Shown here one piece after another: positions 1 to 7,953 of a DNA stretch of 28,689 nucleotides. This DNA comes from Bacteroidales bacterium. GTDB taxonomy: Bacteria > Bacteroidota > Bacteroidia > Bacteroidales > Muribaculaceae. The number at the start of each line of letters is the position of its first letter. The stretch's first letter is position 1. The translations under genes and the position numbers were made by a program. The stretch spans positions 1 through 28,689 of the forward strand of contig SFOH01000025.1 of the NCBI GenBank assembly GCA_004552485.1, written 5' to 3'. Under the pieces are notes generated by a model. The model had not been told where the DNA came from. It saw nothing but the letters and a program-made list of their open reading frames with translations, and did not search any database.

Positions 1-412
1 AAGAAGCTGCGCCTTGTGCTCCACGCCACCCGCATATCCTCCCCTGCCACGCGCTGCCACAACGCGATGGCAGGGGATTATCACATGCAGCGGATTGCGG
101 CCCAACGCTCGACCAACGGCACGTGCCGCCTCCGGACTCCCGATCCTCCGGGCCAACTCGCCATACGTCACCGTCTCGCCATACGGCACATCCTCCAGCG
201 CCTCCAACACCCGACGCGTCATCCCCGTCGCCGTCATTAGCAGCGGCAGCTGAAACACCCTCAGCCGACCCTGAAAATACAGCTCTAACTGACGCTTCGC
301 CTCCGCCAGCACCCCTCCACTCATCCCCTCATCCACGCTCGTCACACGCTCCGAGCACCAGCACTCCGAACGGACTCGCATACTCGCTCAATATCATCTT
401 CTTGTTAATCAT
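1..412 (-). pseudogene. ogt: Broken Ogt-type methylated-DNA--protein-cysteine methyltransferase, runs off left edge
   Basis: Family role: one-step repair of O6-alkylguanine by transfer of the alkyl group to an active-site cysteine. Reading the minus strand from 336 down to 1 gives an uninterrupted frame with the family landmarks: a qLelYFqG-like stretch, VPYGETVTYGELARRIG, AARAVG, NPL and the active-site motif IIPCHRVV. The expected N-terminal part (MILSEYASPFGVLVLG) lies in a different frame, starting at 412 or 397 and ending at a TGA at 331-329. About 30-40 residues that normally lie between these parts are missing, so an internal deletion with frameshift is the simplest reading. The usually conserved FQ..VW motif is also altered (MTRRVLEAL), which fits decay. 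An alternative short in-frame start exists at 381, but it would lack the normal N-terminal domain. The 3' end is outside the window. Family identity is certain; pseudogene status is likely unless the missing bases are an assembly error. Confidence 0.75.
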
Positions 413-437
413 CTTCTTAATCTTATAACTCATCCCC

Positions 438-445
438 CAAAGTTA
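438..445 (-). promoter_or_regulatory. Possible promoter -7 element for the ogt remnant
   Basis: On the minus strand this reads TAACTTTG, a perfect match to the Bacteroidetes -7 consensus TAnnTTTG. No clear -33 TTG is seen about 20 bp further upstream. A start point near 431 would exclude the ATG at 433 and favour 412 or 397 as the original start codon. Confidence 0.35.
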
Positions 446-512
446 CGCATTTTTTCTTGAAATCCCATCCCTCCGGACCACCACCCTCCCAAAAACTTCC
501 CATCCATCCCAT

Positions 513-584
513 CCATCACATAAATCACATCCGTCACATCCATCACATCCATTACATAAATCACATCCATCACATAAATCACAT
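513..584. repeat. Eight-unit 9-bp tandem repeat
   Basis: Eight contiguous 9-bp units alternate between CCATCACAT-like and AAATCACAT forms, with single variants CCGTCACAT and CCATTACAT. Units begin at 513, 522, 531, 540, 549, 558, 567 and 576. The array lies between the divergent ogt remnant and sppA. Open frames across it are just readings of the repeat and are not believable genes. The rest of 434-699 holds the sppA promoter and otherwise nothing I recognise. Confidence 0.9.
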
Positions 585-643
585 CCCTTTCTCGCATTTT
601 TCTCCTCAAAATTGCCCCCTCACGCAATTTTTACGCAATTATT

Positions 644-674
644 TTGGCCATGGCCGCGAAAATTCTTATCTTTG
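644..674 (+). promoter_or_regulatory. Bacteroidetes-type promoter for sppA
   Basis: TTG at 644-646 and TATCTTTG at 667-674 (matching TAnnTTTG) are separated by 20 bp, the normal spacing for the Bacteroidetes primary sigma factor. The predicted leader to the sppA ATG at 700 is about 20 nt and has no Shine-Dalgarno sequence, as is usual in this phylum. Confidence 0.75.
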
Positions 675-699
675 TGGGTAATTCATGAATTAACCGACA

Positions 700-2583
700 A
701 TGTTTAAGAAAATATTAGCTGCCTTCGTGGGCTCGCTGGCCGCAATTTGGATTTCGGCCATTGTGATGCTGGTGATTTTTTTCGCCTTCATCGGGTCGCT
801 GGTTTCCTCTGACCCCGCTACGGTTGTGCAGAAACACTCCATCTTACATCTCGACCTCTCCGGCGTCATCGACGAGTATCAGTCTCACATGAGCGTCCAG
901 CAGCTGGTTCAGGCCAACGGCGAGATGCCGTCGCGCCTCGACCAATATCTTGAGGCCGTGGACATTGCCGCCCACGACCCATACGTCGACTGCATCTATC
1001 TCGACTGCGACAACTCGGTGCTCGGCATGGCCGGCCGACAGGAGCTCGTCGAGGCTCTGCTGCGTTTCCGCAAGGCCGGCAAGAAGGTCTACGCCTACGC
1101 CGACGTCTATTCGCAGGGCGACTACTATGTCGCCACCGCCGCCGACCGCCTCACGGTCAATCCCTCGGGCATGGTCGACGTCCACGGCCTGGGCGTTGCA
1201 ATCCCCTTCTTCAAGTCGGCTCTCGACAAACTCGGCATCACGGTGCAGGTCTTCAAGGTGGGCCGCTTCAAGAGTGCCGTCGAGCCCTATCTGCTCACCG
1301 AACCCTCCGAGCCCTCCCGCCTGCAGACGATGGAATACATCGACGCCATATGGAAAAGCATGAGTGCCACCATCGCCGCCAATCGCAAGGTGTCGCCCGC
1401 CAAGGTCACCGCATGGGCCGACTCGCTGATTATGACCGTCGGCACCAAAGAGCTTGTGGCGCAGAAAGTTGTGGACGCCACGCTCTATCGCCGGCAGATG
1501 GAGGATGAACTCCGCAAAGCCTCGTCGGTCAGCGCCGACGACGACCTGCGTCTTGTCACTCCCGCCGAATACCTCGACTCCGACCCGCGTGCCCGCGCCA
1601 TCGCCTTCGAGAACAAGGTTAACGACAAACTCACCGGCGAGGGCTACTTCGCCGTCCTCTATGCCGTCGGCGACATCGTCGACTCGGGCAACGACGGCAT
1701 AGTCGGTCCCAAGATGGTCAGCGAGATTCTCGACCTGGCCAACGACAAAGACGTTAAAGGCCTGGTGCTCAGGGTCAACTCGCCCGGCGGCTCGGCCTTC
1801 GCCAGCGAACAGATTTGGGAGGCGCTCCAATATTTCAAGTCAAAGAAGAAGCCCTTCTACGTCTCGATGTCCGACTATGCCGCTTCCGGCGGTTACTACA
1901 TCTCGTGCGGCGCAGACCGCATCTATGCCGATGCCAACACCATCACCGGCTCCATCGGCATCTTCGGCATGATGCCCTGCATGAAGGGTCTGCTCACCGA
2001 CAAGCTTGGCATCAACATCGCCACCATCGGCAACACCCCCAACGCCACTTTCCCCTCCATCACGCAGCCCATGACGCCGGCACAGGCGGCAGCCATGCAG
2101 CGGCATGTCGAGCAGGGCTACGACCTGTTCACCTCGCGCGTAGCCGCCGGCCGCCACATGTCGCAGGACAGTGTTAAGCAGATTGCCGAGGGCCGCGTCT
2201 ATGCCGGTGCGCAGGCTCTGCGCCTGGGCCTCGTCGACAAGCTCGGCGGCGTTGACATGGCCATCCGCGACATGGCCGCGACGCTGAAGATGAACCCCGA
2301 CAACTACGCCAGCTTCCCCGACGTGCAGATGTCGCCGCTGATGGCCATCCTGGCCCAGTCCGACCTCAGCTCGTCAGCCGTCACGGGCGTCTACTCCGGC
2401 GGCGCACACAATCCCGACATCACCCTCGCCGGCGACATCCGCAGTCTCGCTTCGGCCTATGCTTCGGCCACGGCTATCCCCGGCGTGGACGTCGCCTCGT
2501 TGCGCGCCCGTCTCAAAGTGCTCCTCGACGCACGCCGCCAGGGCTTTGTACAGGCCCGCATGGCCCCCGTCACAATCGAATAA
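700..2583 (+). CDS. sppA: Signal peptide peptidase SppA, 67K type
   Basis: Membrane-bound serine protease that degrades cleaved signal peptides in the envelope. The 627-residue product has one N-terminal membrane anchor (about residues 5-35) and the tandem S49 peptidase domains of the long E. coli-type form. The family uses a Ser-Lys dyad split between the two halves. The lysine is seen in KVGRFKSAVEPY (K191) and the nucleophile in SDYAASGGYY (S396). The oxyanion-region motif VNSPGGSAFASE is at about 359-370. The start at 700 is supported by the anchor immediately downstream and a well-placed promoter. lpxK follows after 49 bp, probably in the same transcript. Length and motifs are normal and I see no damage. 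Confidence 0.96.
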   Translation: MFKKILAAFVGSLAAIWISAIVMLVIFFAFIGSLVSSDPATVVQKHSILHLDLSGVIDEYQSHMSVQQLVQANGEMPSRLDQYLEAVDIAAHDPYVDCIYLDCDNSVLGMAGRQELVEALLRFRKAGKKVYAYADVYSQGDYYVATAADRLTVNPSGMVDVHGLGVAIPFFKSALDKLGITVQVFKVGRFKSAVEPYLLTEPSEPSRLQTMEYIDAIWKSMSATIAANRKVSPAKVTAWADSLIMTVGTKELVAQKVVDATLYRRQMEDELRKASSVSADDDLRLVTPAEYLDSDPRARAIAFENKVNDKLTGEGYFAVLYAVGDIVDSGNDGIVGPKMVSEILDLANDKDVKGLVLRVNSPGGSAFASEQIWEALQYFKSKKKPFYVSMSDYAASGGYYISCGADRIYADANTITGSIGIFGMMPCMKGLLTDKLGINIATIGNTPNATFPSITQPMTPAQAAAMQRHVEQGYDLFTSRVAAGRHMSQDSVKQIAEGRVYAGAQALRLGLVDKLGGVDMAIRDMAATLKMNPDNYASFPDVQMSPLMAILAQSDLSSSAVTGVYSGGAHNPDITLAGDIRSLASAYASATAIPGVDVASLRARLKVLLDARRQGFVQARMAPVTIE

Positions 2584-2592
2584 GCATCAACT

Positions 2593-2632
2593 CCACCCAT
2601 CCACTCATAAACTCATCCACTCATCCACTCTC
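2593..2632. repeat. 8-bp tandem repeat directly upstream of lpxK
   Basis: Five 8-bp units fill the sppA-lpxK spacer: CCACCCAT, CCACTCAT, AAACTCAT, CCACTCAT, CCACTCTC. The last unit abuts the lpxK ATG. The alternation of CC- and AA-headed units mirrors the 9-bp array at 513-584, although the period differs. Confidence 0.8.
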
Positions 2633-3736
2633 ATGGCACAACGCTCCCCGGTAGCAAAGGCTCTCCTCATTCCCCTCTCCAAACTATATGGAGCGGGCAC
2701 CTGGGCGCGTAACAAGATGTACGACCTCAACCTGGCCAAACAGACCAAGTTCGACATCCCGGTGGTCTGCATCGGCAATATCGCCGTGGGCGGAACGGGC
2801 AAGACGCCACACACGGAGTATATCACCGACCTGCTCAGCCGCCACTATCGCATCGCCATCCTCAGCCGCGGTTACAAGCGTCACACCAAGGGCTTCGTGC
2901 TCGCTTCGAAGCACACGGGGCCGCGCGAGCTGGGCGACGAGAGTTTTCAGATGTACCGCAAATTCGGCGGCCGCATCCCGGTGGCTGTGTGCGAGGACCG
3001 CGTGGCCGGCATACGCGAACTACGCCGTCTGATGCCTGACCTGCAGGTTATTATCCTCGACGACGCCTTCCAGCATCGCGCCGTCCTTCCCACCATTGCC
3101 ATTGTGCTCACCGAGTTCGACCGGCCCCTCTTCGAGGACCATCTCCTCCCCTACGGACGGCTCCGCGAGAGCAAGGCCGCCCTCCATCGCGCCGACATCG
3201 TCATCGCCACCAAGTGCCGCCAGGGAATCAAGCCCATCGAGTTCAACATCTTCGACAAACAGCTCGACCTCATCCCCGCCCAGGAGCGCTTCTTCTCGCG
3301 CTTCGCCTACGACGGGCTGCGGCCGGTGTTCCCCGACGCGGTCCACAACTTCACCCCTATCATGGAGGACCTTCTCGAGGACGATATGCTCCTGGCCGTC
3401 TCCGGCATCGCCAACCCGCGGCCTTTTGTGCGCTACGTCAAGAGTTTCCTGCCGAAGGTGCGCGTCGATGTCTTCCCCGACCATCACGAGTTCACACGCG
3501 CCGACATGGACCACATACTCCAGCGCTTCTCCACGATGAACGGCCGGCGCCGCTACATCATCACCACCGAGAAAGACGCCATGCGCCTCATGGCCAATCC
3601 CTACTTCCCCCACGAGCTCAAGCCATACATCTTCTATCTGCCCATCCATGTGGAATTTGTCGAGCGTCCCGACCAGGGGCCCGGGGCCTTCGACCAGGCG
3701 CTGCTGCGGATGCTCAAGCCTCACATCAAATCATAG
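2633..3736 (+). CDS. lpxK: Tetraacyldisaccharide 4'-kinase LpxK
   Basis: Inner-membrane kinase of the Raetz pathway that phosphorylates the 4' position of the lipid A disaccharide using ATP. The 367-residue product has the family P-loop GNIAVGGTGKTP (about 48-59), a GDE motif (101-103) and the DDAFQHR motif (143-149) near the active site. Length is close to the family norm. The frame is open further upstream into sppA, but the ATG at 2633 is chosen because the protein then begins just before the conserved N-terminal segment (PLSKLYGAGTWARNKMY), and because the upstream frame is repeat and antisense-like sequence. It is probably cotranscribed with sppA. The sppA-lpxK-punA-thiL order is typical of Bacteroidales. 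Confidence 0.95.
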   Translation: MAQRSPVAKALLIPLSKLYGAGTWARNKMYDLNLAKQTKFDIPVVCIGNIAVGGTGKTPHTEYITDLLSRHYRIAILSRGYKRHTKGFVLASKHTGPRELGDESFQMYRKFGGRIPVAVCEDRVAGIRELRRLMPDLQVIILDDAFQHRAVLPTIAIVLTEFDRPLFEDHLLPYGRLRESKAALHRADIVIATKCRQGIKPIEFNIFDKQLDLIPAQERFFSRFAYDGLRPVFPDAVHNFTPIMEDLLEDDMLLAVSGIANPRPFVRYVKSFLPKVRVDVFPDHHEFTRADMDHILQRFSTMNGRRRYIITTEKDAMRLMANPYFPHELKPYIFYLPIHVEFVERPDQGPGAFDQALLRMLKPHIKS

Positions 3737-3855
3737 CCGAATCCCGCTCTGAACAAGAACTTTTGGCGCCCGCAGCGCGTTATTCCTACAGTGCCTCCCG
3801 CGCCCGAACACATAAAAGACATTAAAGATACCATAACATAAAACTAAGTAACAAC

Positions 3856-4668
3856 ATGCTTGAAAAAATCAAAGAGACTGCCGAATTCCTGAAAGCTCAG
3901 GTGGCAGAAATGCCTAAAATCGCAATCATCCTCGGCTCCGGCCTCGGCAACCTTGTCGACCACATGACCGACAAAAAGGTCATCCCTTACAAGAATATTC
4001 CCAACTTCCCCGTCAGCACTGTGGCCGGCCACTCCGGCAACTTTGTCTTTGGCAAACTCGGCGACAAGAGCGTCATCGCCATGCAGGGCCGTTTCCACTA
4101 TTATGAGGGCTACGACATGAAGACCGTCACCTTCCCCGTCCGCGTCTTCAAGGCTCTCGGCGTCGAGACTCTCTTCGTCTCCAACGCTGCCGGCGGCATG
4201 AACAAGGAGTTCAAGGTGGGCGACGTGATGGTCATCACCGACCAGATCAACCTCTTCCCCGAGAATCCTCTCCGCGGCAAGAACTACGAGGAGCTCGGCC
4301 CGCGCTTCCCCGCCATGACCGAGCCCTACAGCCACGAGCTCATCAAGAAGGCCGACGAGATTGCAAACGAGAAGGGCATCCGCATCATGCACGGTGTCTA
4401 TGTCGGCGTCACCGGTCCCACGTTCGAGACTCCCGCCGAGTATGAGTACTTCCGCGTAATCGGCGGCGACGCTGTCGGCATGTCCACCGTTCCCGAGGTT
4501 ATCGTTGCACGCCACATGGACATGAAGGTCTTCGGCGTCAGCGTCATCACCGACCTCGGCGGCAAGGAAATCACCACTGTTCCCAGCCACGAGGAGGTTA
4601 CTCAGGCTGCCGAGAACGCCGCTCCCGTTATGCTGACTCTGGTCAAGGAGCTGGTTAACCGCATCTGA
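3856..4668 (+). CDS. punA: Purine nucleoside phosphorylase, trimeric family
   Basis: Cytoplasmic enzyme that phosphorolyses purine (deoxy)nucleosides to free base and (deoxy)ribose-1-phosphate in purine salvage. At 270 residues it has the length of the trimeric PNP/MTAP family. Visible landmarks are the phosphate-binding GSGLG (S28), AGHSGN (H59), GRFHYYEG (H81), SNAAGG (109-114), GPTFET (188-192, with the base-contacting Glu at 191), GMSTVPE (S210 region) and SHEEV (H245, sugar contact). By alignment from memory, the base-specificity residue that is Asn in mammalian PNP is Asp here (ITDLGG, D233). This is reported separately as a finding. The start follows AACAAC with no Shine-Dalgarno. A GC-rich hairpin follows the stop codon. 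Confidence 0.93.
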   Translation: MLEKIKETAEFLKAQVAEMPKIAIILGSGLGNLVDHMTDKKVIPYKNIPNFPVSTVAGHSGNFVFGKLGDKSVIAMQGRFHYYEGYDMKTVTFPVRVFKALGVETLFVSNAAGGMNKEFKVGDVMVITDQINLFPENPLRGKNYEELGPRFPAMTEPYSHELIKKADEIANEKGIRIMHGVYVGVTGPTFETPAEYEYFRVIGGDAVGMSTVPEVIVARHMDMKVFGVSVITDLGGKEITTVPSHEEVTQAAENAAPVMLTLVKELVNRI

Positions 4669-4714
4669 GCCTTGTCCAAGCGACATCGCTTCTGACTCTT
4701 TACGCTTTTTGCCG

Positions 4715-4750
4715 GGCCCCGCGTCTCTCGCGGGGCCTTACATAAATTTT
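4715..4750 (+). terminator. Intrinsic terminator after punA
   Basis: A perfect 9-bp stem GGCCCCGCG/CGCGGGGCC (4715-4723 with 4729-4737) closes a 5-nt loop and is followed by TTACATAAATTTT. The T-tract is interrupted, so termination may be partial and thiL could still receive read-through. A near-consensus -7 sequence (AAATTTTG, 4744-4751) overlaps the tail, but it is only 13 nt from the thiL start. Confidence 0.65.
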
Positions 4751-4764
4751 GGAATCTACTGATT

Positions 4765-5856
4765 ATGACTGAAATTTCAAGTCTGGGAGAATTCGGCCTC
4801 ATCGACCGTCTCACCGCCGGTCTCCCCGCCGGCCACGCCTCCACGGTGATGGCCGTTGGCGACGATGCCGCCCAGCTCCACTATGACGGCTCGACGGATG
4901 TCCTCGTCACCACCGACCTGCTGTTGGAGGGTGTCCACTTCGACCTCACCTACGTGCCGCTCAAGCACTTGGGCTACAAGGCCGCTGTCGTCAACTTCTC
5001 GGACATTTACGCCATGAACGGCCAGCCGCGGCAGATCACGGTGTCGCTGGGCATCAGCGCGCGTTTTGCCGTGGAGCACATCGACGAGCTCTACGCGGGC
5101 ATCCGTCTGGCCTGCGAGGAGTATGGCGTGGACATTGTCGGCGGCGACACCACGGCCTCGCGCCAGGGGCTGGTTATTTCGATAACGTGCATCGGCGAGG
5201 CGCCGGCCGACAAGGTGGTGCGCCGTTCGGGCGCCAAGCCCACGGACATCATCTGCGTGAGCGGCGACCTGGGCGCGGCCTACATGGGTCTGCAGGTGCT
5301 CGAGCGCGAGAAGGTGGCGTCGGCCGGGCAGCGCGACTTTGTCCCCAATTTCGCCGGCAAGGAATATCTGATCGAGCGTCAGCTCAAGCCGGAGGCGCGC
5401 CGCGACATCATCGCCGAACTCGCCGAGGCATCGATTGTGCCGACCGCGATGATGGACATCAGCGACGGGCTCAGCTCGGAGCTCATCCACATCTGCAAGG
5501 ACAGTCACGTGGGCTGCCGCGTCTACGAGGACCGAATCCCCATCGACTATCAGACGGCCGTCATGGCCGAGGAGCTGAACATGAATCTGGTCACGGCCGC
5601 CCTCAACGGCGGCGAGGACTATGAGCTTCTGTTCACGGTGCCTCTCGCCGACCACGACCGCGTAAAGGACCTCAAGGGTGTGCACGTCATCGGTTACATC
5701 ACTGACGAGGACAAAGGCTGCGCACTCGTGGGCAGCGACGGCGAGTCGGAGATTCCTCTCCGCGCCCAGGGCTTCAATCCGCTGGCCGCCGAGGAGGTCC
5801 CGGAAGAGCCCAAGCAGGCCAATGTGGAGGCGAAATCTTCCGATTCGGAAAAATAA
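4765..5856 (+). CDS. thiL: Thiamine-monophosphate kinase ThiL
   Basis: Cytoplasmic enzyme that phosphorylates thiamine monophosphate to the active cofactor thiamine pyrophosphate using ATP. The 363-residue product shows the PurM/ThiL-family metal and nucleotide motifs in order: VGDDA (31-35), TTDLLLEGVHFD (49-60), NFSDIYAMNG (77-86), GGDTT (126-130), DISDGLS (from 231) and NGGEDYELL. The final 20 or so residues are a low-complexity acidic tail rich in E, K and S that is not part of the conserved fold. The ATG at 4765 places SSLGEFGLIDRL at the N-terminus, as expected for ThiL. There is no sign of a TPP riboswitch upstream. Confidence 0.95.
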   Translation: MTEISSLGEFGLIDRLTAGLPAGHASTVMAVGDDAAQLHYDGSTDVLVTTDLLLEGVHFDLTYVPLKHLGYKAAVVNFSDIYAMNGQPRQITVSLGISARFAVEHIDELYAGIRLACEEYGVDIVGGDTTASRQGLVISITCIGEAPADKVVRRSGAKPTDIICVSGDLGAAYMGLQVLEREKVASAGQRDFVPNFAGKEYLIERQLKPEARRDIIAELAEASIVPTAMMDISDGLSSELIHICKDSHVGCRVYEDRIPIDYQTAVMAEELNMNLVTAALNGGEDYELLFTVPLADHDRVKDLKGVHVIGYITDEDKGCALVGSDGESEIPLRAQGFNPLAAEEVPEEPKQANVEAKSSDSEK

Positions 5857-5892
5857 ACGCCCCGGCATAGGCCTCAACTCAAAAATAATGTG

Positions 5893-5900
5893 TAATTTTG
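5893..5900 (+). promoter_or_regulatory. Possible -7 element upstream of nusB
   Basis: TAATTTTG matches the Bacteroidetes TAnnTTTG element and lies 88 bp upstream of the nusB ATG. No TTG is found at the expected distance, so this is a weak prediction. Confidence 0.3.
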
Positions 5901-5988
5901 CAGGGTGAAACGTCCGCGCGCTTTCCATCCCGGCCGTTTCCCCGCAAATCAGCACATTTATATATATACAGAGAAAGATTGAGAGAAT

Positions 5989-7407
5989 ATGATTAATCGC
6001 ATTCTGATTCGTATCAAGGTTGTCCAGCTCCTTTACTCCTACCTGCTTACTCAGACCGACTTCCGCATTGAGCAGGAGCCCGACGGCGCCTCAAATGACA
6101 AAAAATTCGCCTACGCAGCCTATCTCAATCTGATGCTGCTCATCCTGGAAATATGCGGCCTGAGCACGCGTCCCCAGGCCGGCAAAGGCAGTGTCACCGC
6201 CGACCGCAAGCTCGCCAACGGCAAGCTGGCCAAGGCCCTCGCCGCCGACCCGACGGTGCGCCGCATCATTCTCCGCAACTCCACCGACATCGACGCGCTG
6301 CGCCCCGTGGCTCAGCATCTCCACGACACTATCGTCGCCTCCGCCGTCTACCGCGAGTATCACCGCAAGCGCAAGGCCGAGCTGGCCGAGGAGGTGAATA
6401 TGTGGATTGCCGTGGTGGAGACTATCTTCGCCAAAGACCCGGTCCTCGACAAGGCGATGCGCGCGCTCGACGGTTACAGCAACGTGGGATACCGCCGCGC
6501 CGTGATGCAGTTGGCCAACACGCTGCGCTCGTTCTACGGCGCCTCGGCCTCTTATGTTCAGGCCTACAATGCGCTCAAGGAGAGTCTCGACAAGGCTTAC
6601 GAGCTCTATCTCAGCATCTTCGTGCTCATCACGGAGCTCACCCGCGAGCAGGAGGCGCGTCTCGAGACGGCTATGACGAAGCACCTGGCAACGTCCGAGG
6701 AGCGCAATCCCAACCGCCGTTTCGTCGACAATCGCCTGGCAGCACGTCTGGCCGAATCGCCCGCCCTCCAGGCTCTGCTCAAGGAGCATCCGGTGAGCTG
6801 GGACACTGACTTCAGTCTCATCAACCGGCTTCTCTCGGAGATCACGTCGTCGCAGATCTACCGCGACTATATGGACGCTCCGGAGTCGTCGTTCGAGGCC
6901 GACTGCGAGTTCTGGCGCGATATTCTCCGCTCGGTCATCTTCCCCGGCGACGCTCTCTCAGAGGCTCTCGAGGACAAGAGCATCTTCTGGAACGACGACC
7001 TCCAGACGATGGGTACGTTCGTGCTCAAGACCATCCGCAATGCCGAGCAGGCCGAGGGCGAGGACATCAGCTTCTTCCCGCAGTACAAGGATGAGGAGGA
7101 CGCCAAGTTCGGCGCCGAGTTGTTCACGGACGCTGTCGACCACCGCGAGGACTACCGCGCCCTCGTCGAGAAATTCATCAACACGGGCAACTGGGACCCC
7201 GACCGTCTGGCCTTCATGGACATCGTGATTCTCACGGTGGCTATTGCCGAGCTCAAGAACTATCCCAATATCCCGGTCGTTGTAACTATGAACGAGTACA
7301 TCGAAATCGCCAACAACTACTCAACGGCCAAGAGCGGCCAGTTCATCAACGGCGTGCTCTCTTCGATTGCCCGCGACCTGCGCGAGTCCGGCGAGATTGC
7401 CAAATAA
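5989..7407 (+). CDS. nusB: Transcription antitermination factor NusB, long Bacteroidetes form
   Basis: NusB pairs with NusE (ribosomal protein S10) to bind boxA RNA and support processive transcription of rRNA operons. The last 140 or so residues carry the helical NusB fold, recognisable by WDPDRLAFMDIVILTVAIAE, PNIPVVVTMNEYIEIA and the STAKSGQFINGVL segment near the C-terminus. The protein is 472 residues, whereas the E. coli protein is about 139. The long helical N-terminal part begins with MINRILIRIKVVQLLYSYLL, itself NusB-like, suggesting an ancient extension or duplication. Long NusB proteins are known in Bacteroidetes. Position ahead of yajC, a YbbR-domain gene and coaE is the usual Bacteroidales arrangement and supports the call. 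Confidence 0.9.
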   Translation: MINRILIRIKVVQLLYSYLLTQTDFRIEQEPDGASNDKKFAYAAYLNLMLLILEICGLSTRPQAGKGSVTADRKLANGKLAKALAADPTVRRIILRNSTDIDALRPVAQHLHDTIVASAVYREYHRKRKAELAEEVNMWIAVVETIFAKDPVLDKAMRALDGYSNVGYRRAVMQLANTLRSFYGASASYVQAYNALKESLDKAYELYLSIFVLITELTREQEARLETAMTKHLATSEERNPNRRFVDNRLAARLAESPALQALLKEHPVSWDTDFSLINRLLSEITSSQIYRDYMDAPESSFEADCEFWRDILRSVIFPGDALSEALEDKSIFWNDDLQTMGTFVLKTIRNAEQAEGEDISFFPQYKDEEDAKFGAELFTDAVDHREDYRALVEKFINTGNWDPDRLAFMDIVILTVAIAELKNYPNIPVVVTMNEYIEIANNYSTAKSGQFINGVLSSIARDLRESGEIAK

Positions 7408-7490
7408 ACAGGGCTTCCCTCCCCGGCCTAATGCCTGTTAGTCCCTCTTAATTTCGTCTATTATCTCATCATTTAATACCCTCAATAACA

Positions 7491-7862
7491 ATGCTTGACT
7501 TAACTGTTCTCCTTGACGGAGCAGCTGCCGCAGCCCCCGCTGCCGGCGCACAGCCCAACGGTGGCGACGCCTGGACCACTATACTCATGTTCGGCGGCAT
7601 CATCCTCATTTTCTACTTCTTCATGATTCGCCCTCAGCAGAAAAAGCAGAAGAAGCTGCGCGAGGAGCGCAACGCCATGACCAAGGGTACGAACGTGGTC
7701 ACCGCCGGCGGCATCTACGGCCGTATTCAGGAGGTGGGCGACACCTACTTCATCATCTCCGTTGACGGCAGCGTGAAGCTGAAGGTTGACAAAAACTCTG
7801 TCTATCCCAGCGCTGCTGACGCCTCTACCGACGCCAACAACTCCACGGTCAGCAAGGGCTGA
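7491..7862 (+). CDS. yajC: Preprotein translocase subunit YajC
   Basis: Small inner-membrane protein that associates with SecDF and the SecYEG channel. The 123-residue product has an Ala/Pro-rich N-terminus, one membrane segment at about residues 28-46 (ILMFGGIILIFYFFMIRP) and the family signature MIRPQQKKQKK followed by GTNVVTAGGIYGRIQEV. The C-terminal 20 residues are polar and variable. The start at 7491 follows AATAACA and gives the expected length. It lies 83 bp downstream of nusB and 91 bp before the YbbR gene, with a hairpin in the second gap. Confidence 0.95.
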   Translation: MLDLTVLLDGAAAAAPAAGAQPNGGDAWTTILMFGGIILIFYFFMIRPQQKKQKKLREERNAMTKGTNVVTAGGIYGRIQEVGDTYFIISVDGSVKLKVDKNSVYPSAADASTDANNSTVSKG

Positions 7863-7886
7863 TCCCCTTCCCTCCGCGTTCTGAGC

Positions 7887-7925
7887 GACGGGGCTTGCCG
7901 GGTTGTGCCCGCATGGCTCCCCGTC
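7887..7925 (+). terminator. Hairpin in the yajC-ybbR spacer
   Basis: A 7-bp stem GACGGGG/CCCCGTC (7887-7893 with 7919-7925) encloses a smaller CGGG/CCCG hairpin. There is no T-tract after it, so it is more likely an attenuating or RNA-processing structure than a full terminator. Confidence 0.4.
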
Positions 7926-7953
7926 TCTGAAGCACGGCGGCAATGAGTCTGCA

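Noticed and set aside
513..584. CRISPR array
   Set aside because: Units are contiguous 9-mers without spacers and there are no cas genes in the window.
844..1830. 328-residue minus-strand protein
   Set aside because: It is antisense to the first half of sppA with shadow composition.
2459..2632. N-terminal extension of LpxK
   Set aside because: The upstream in-frame sequence overlaps sppA and the 8-bp repeat, and the conserved LpxK N-terminus begins just after the ATG at 2633.
4777..5955. 392-residue minus-strand protein
   Set aside because: It is antisense to thiL, whose motifs are all intact, and no family features are present.
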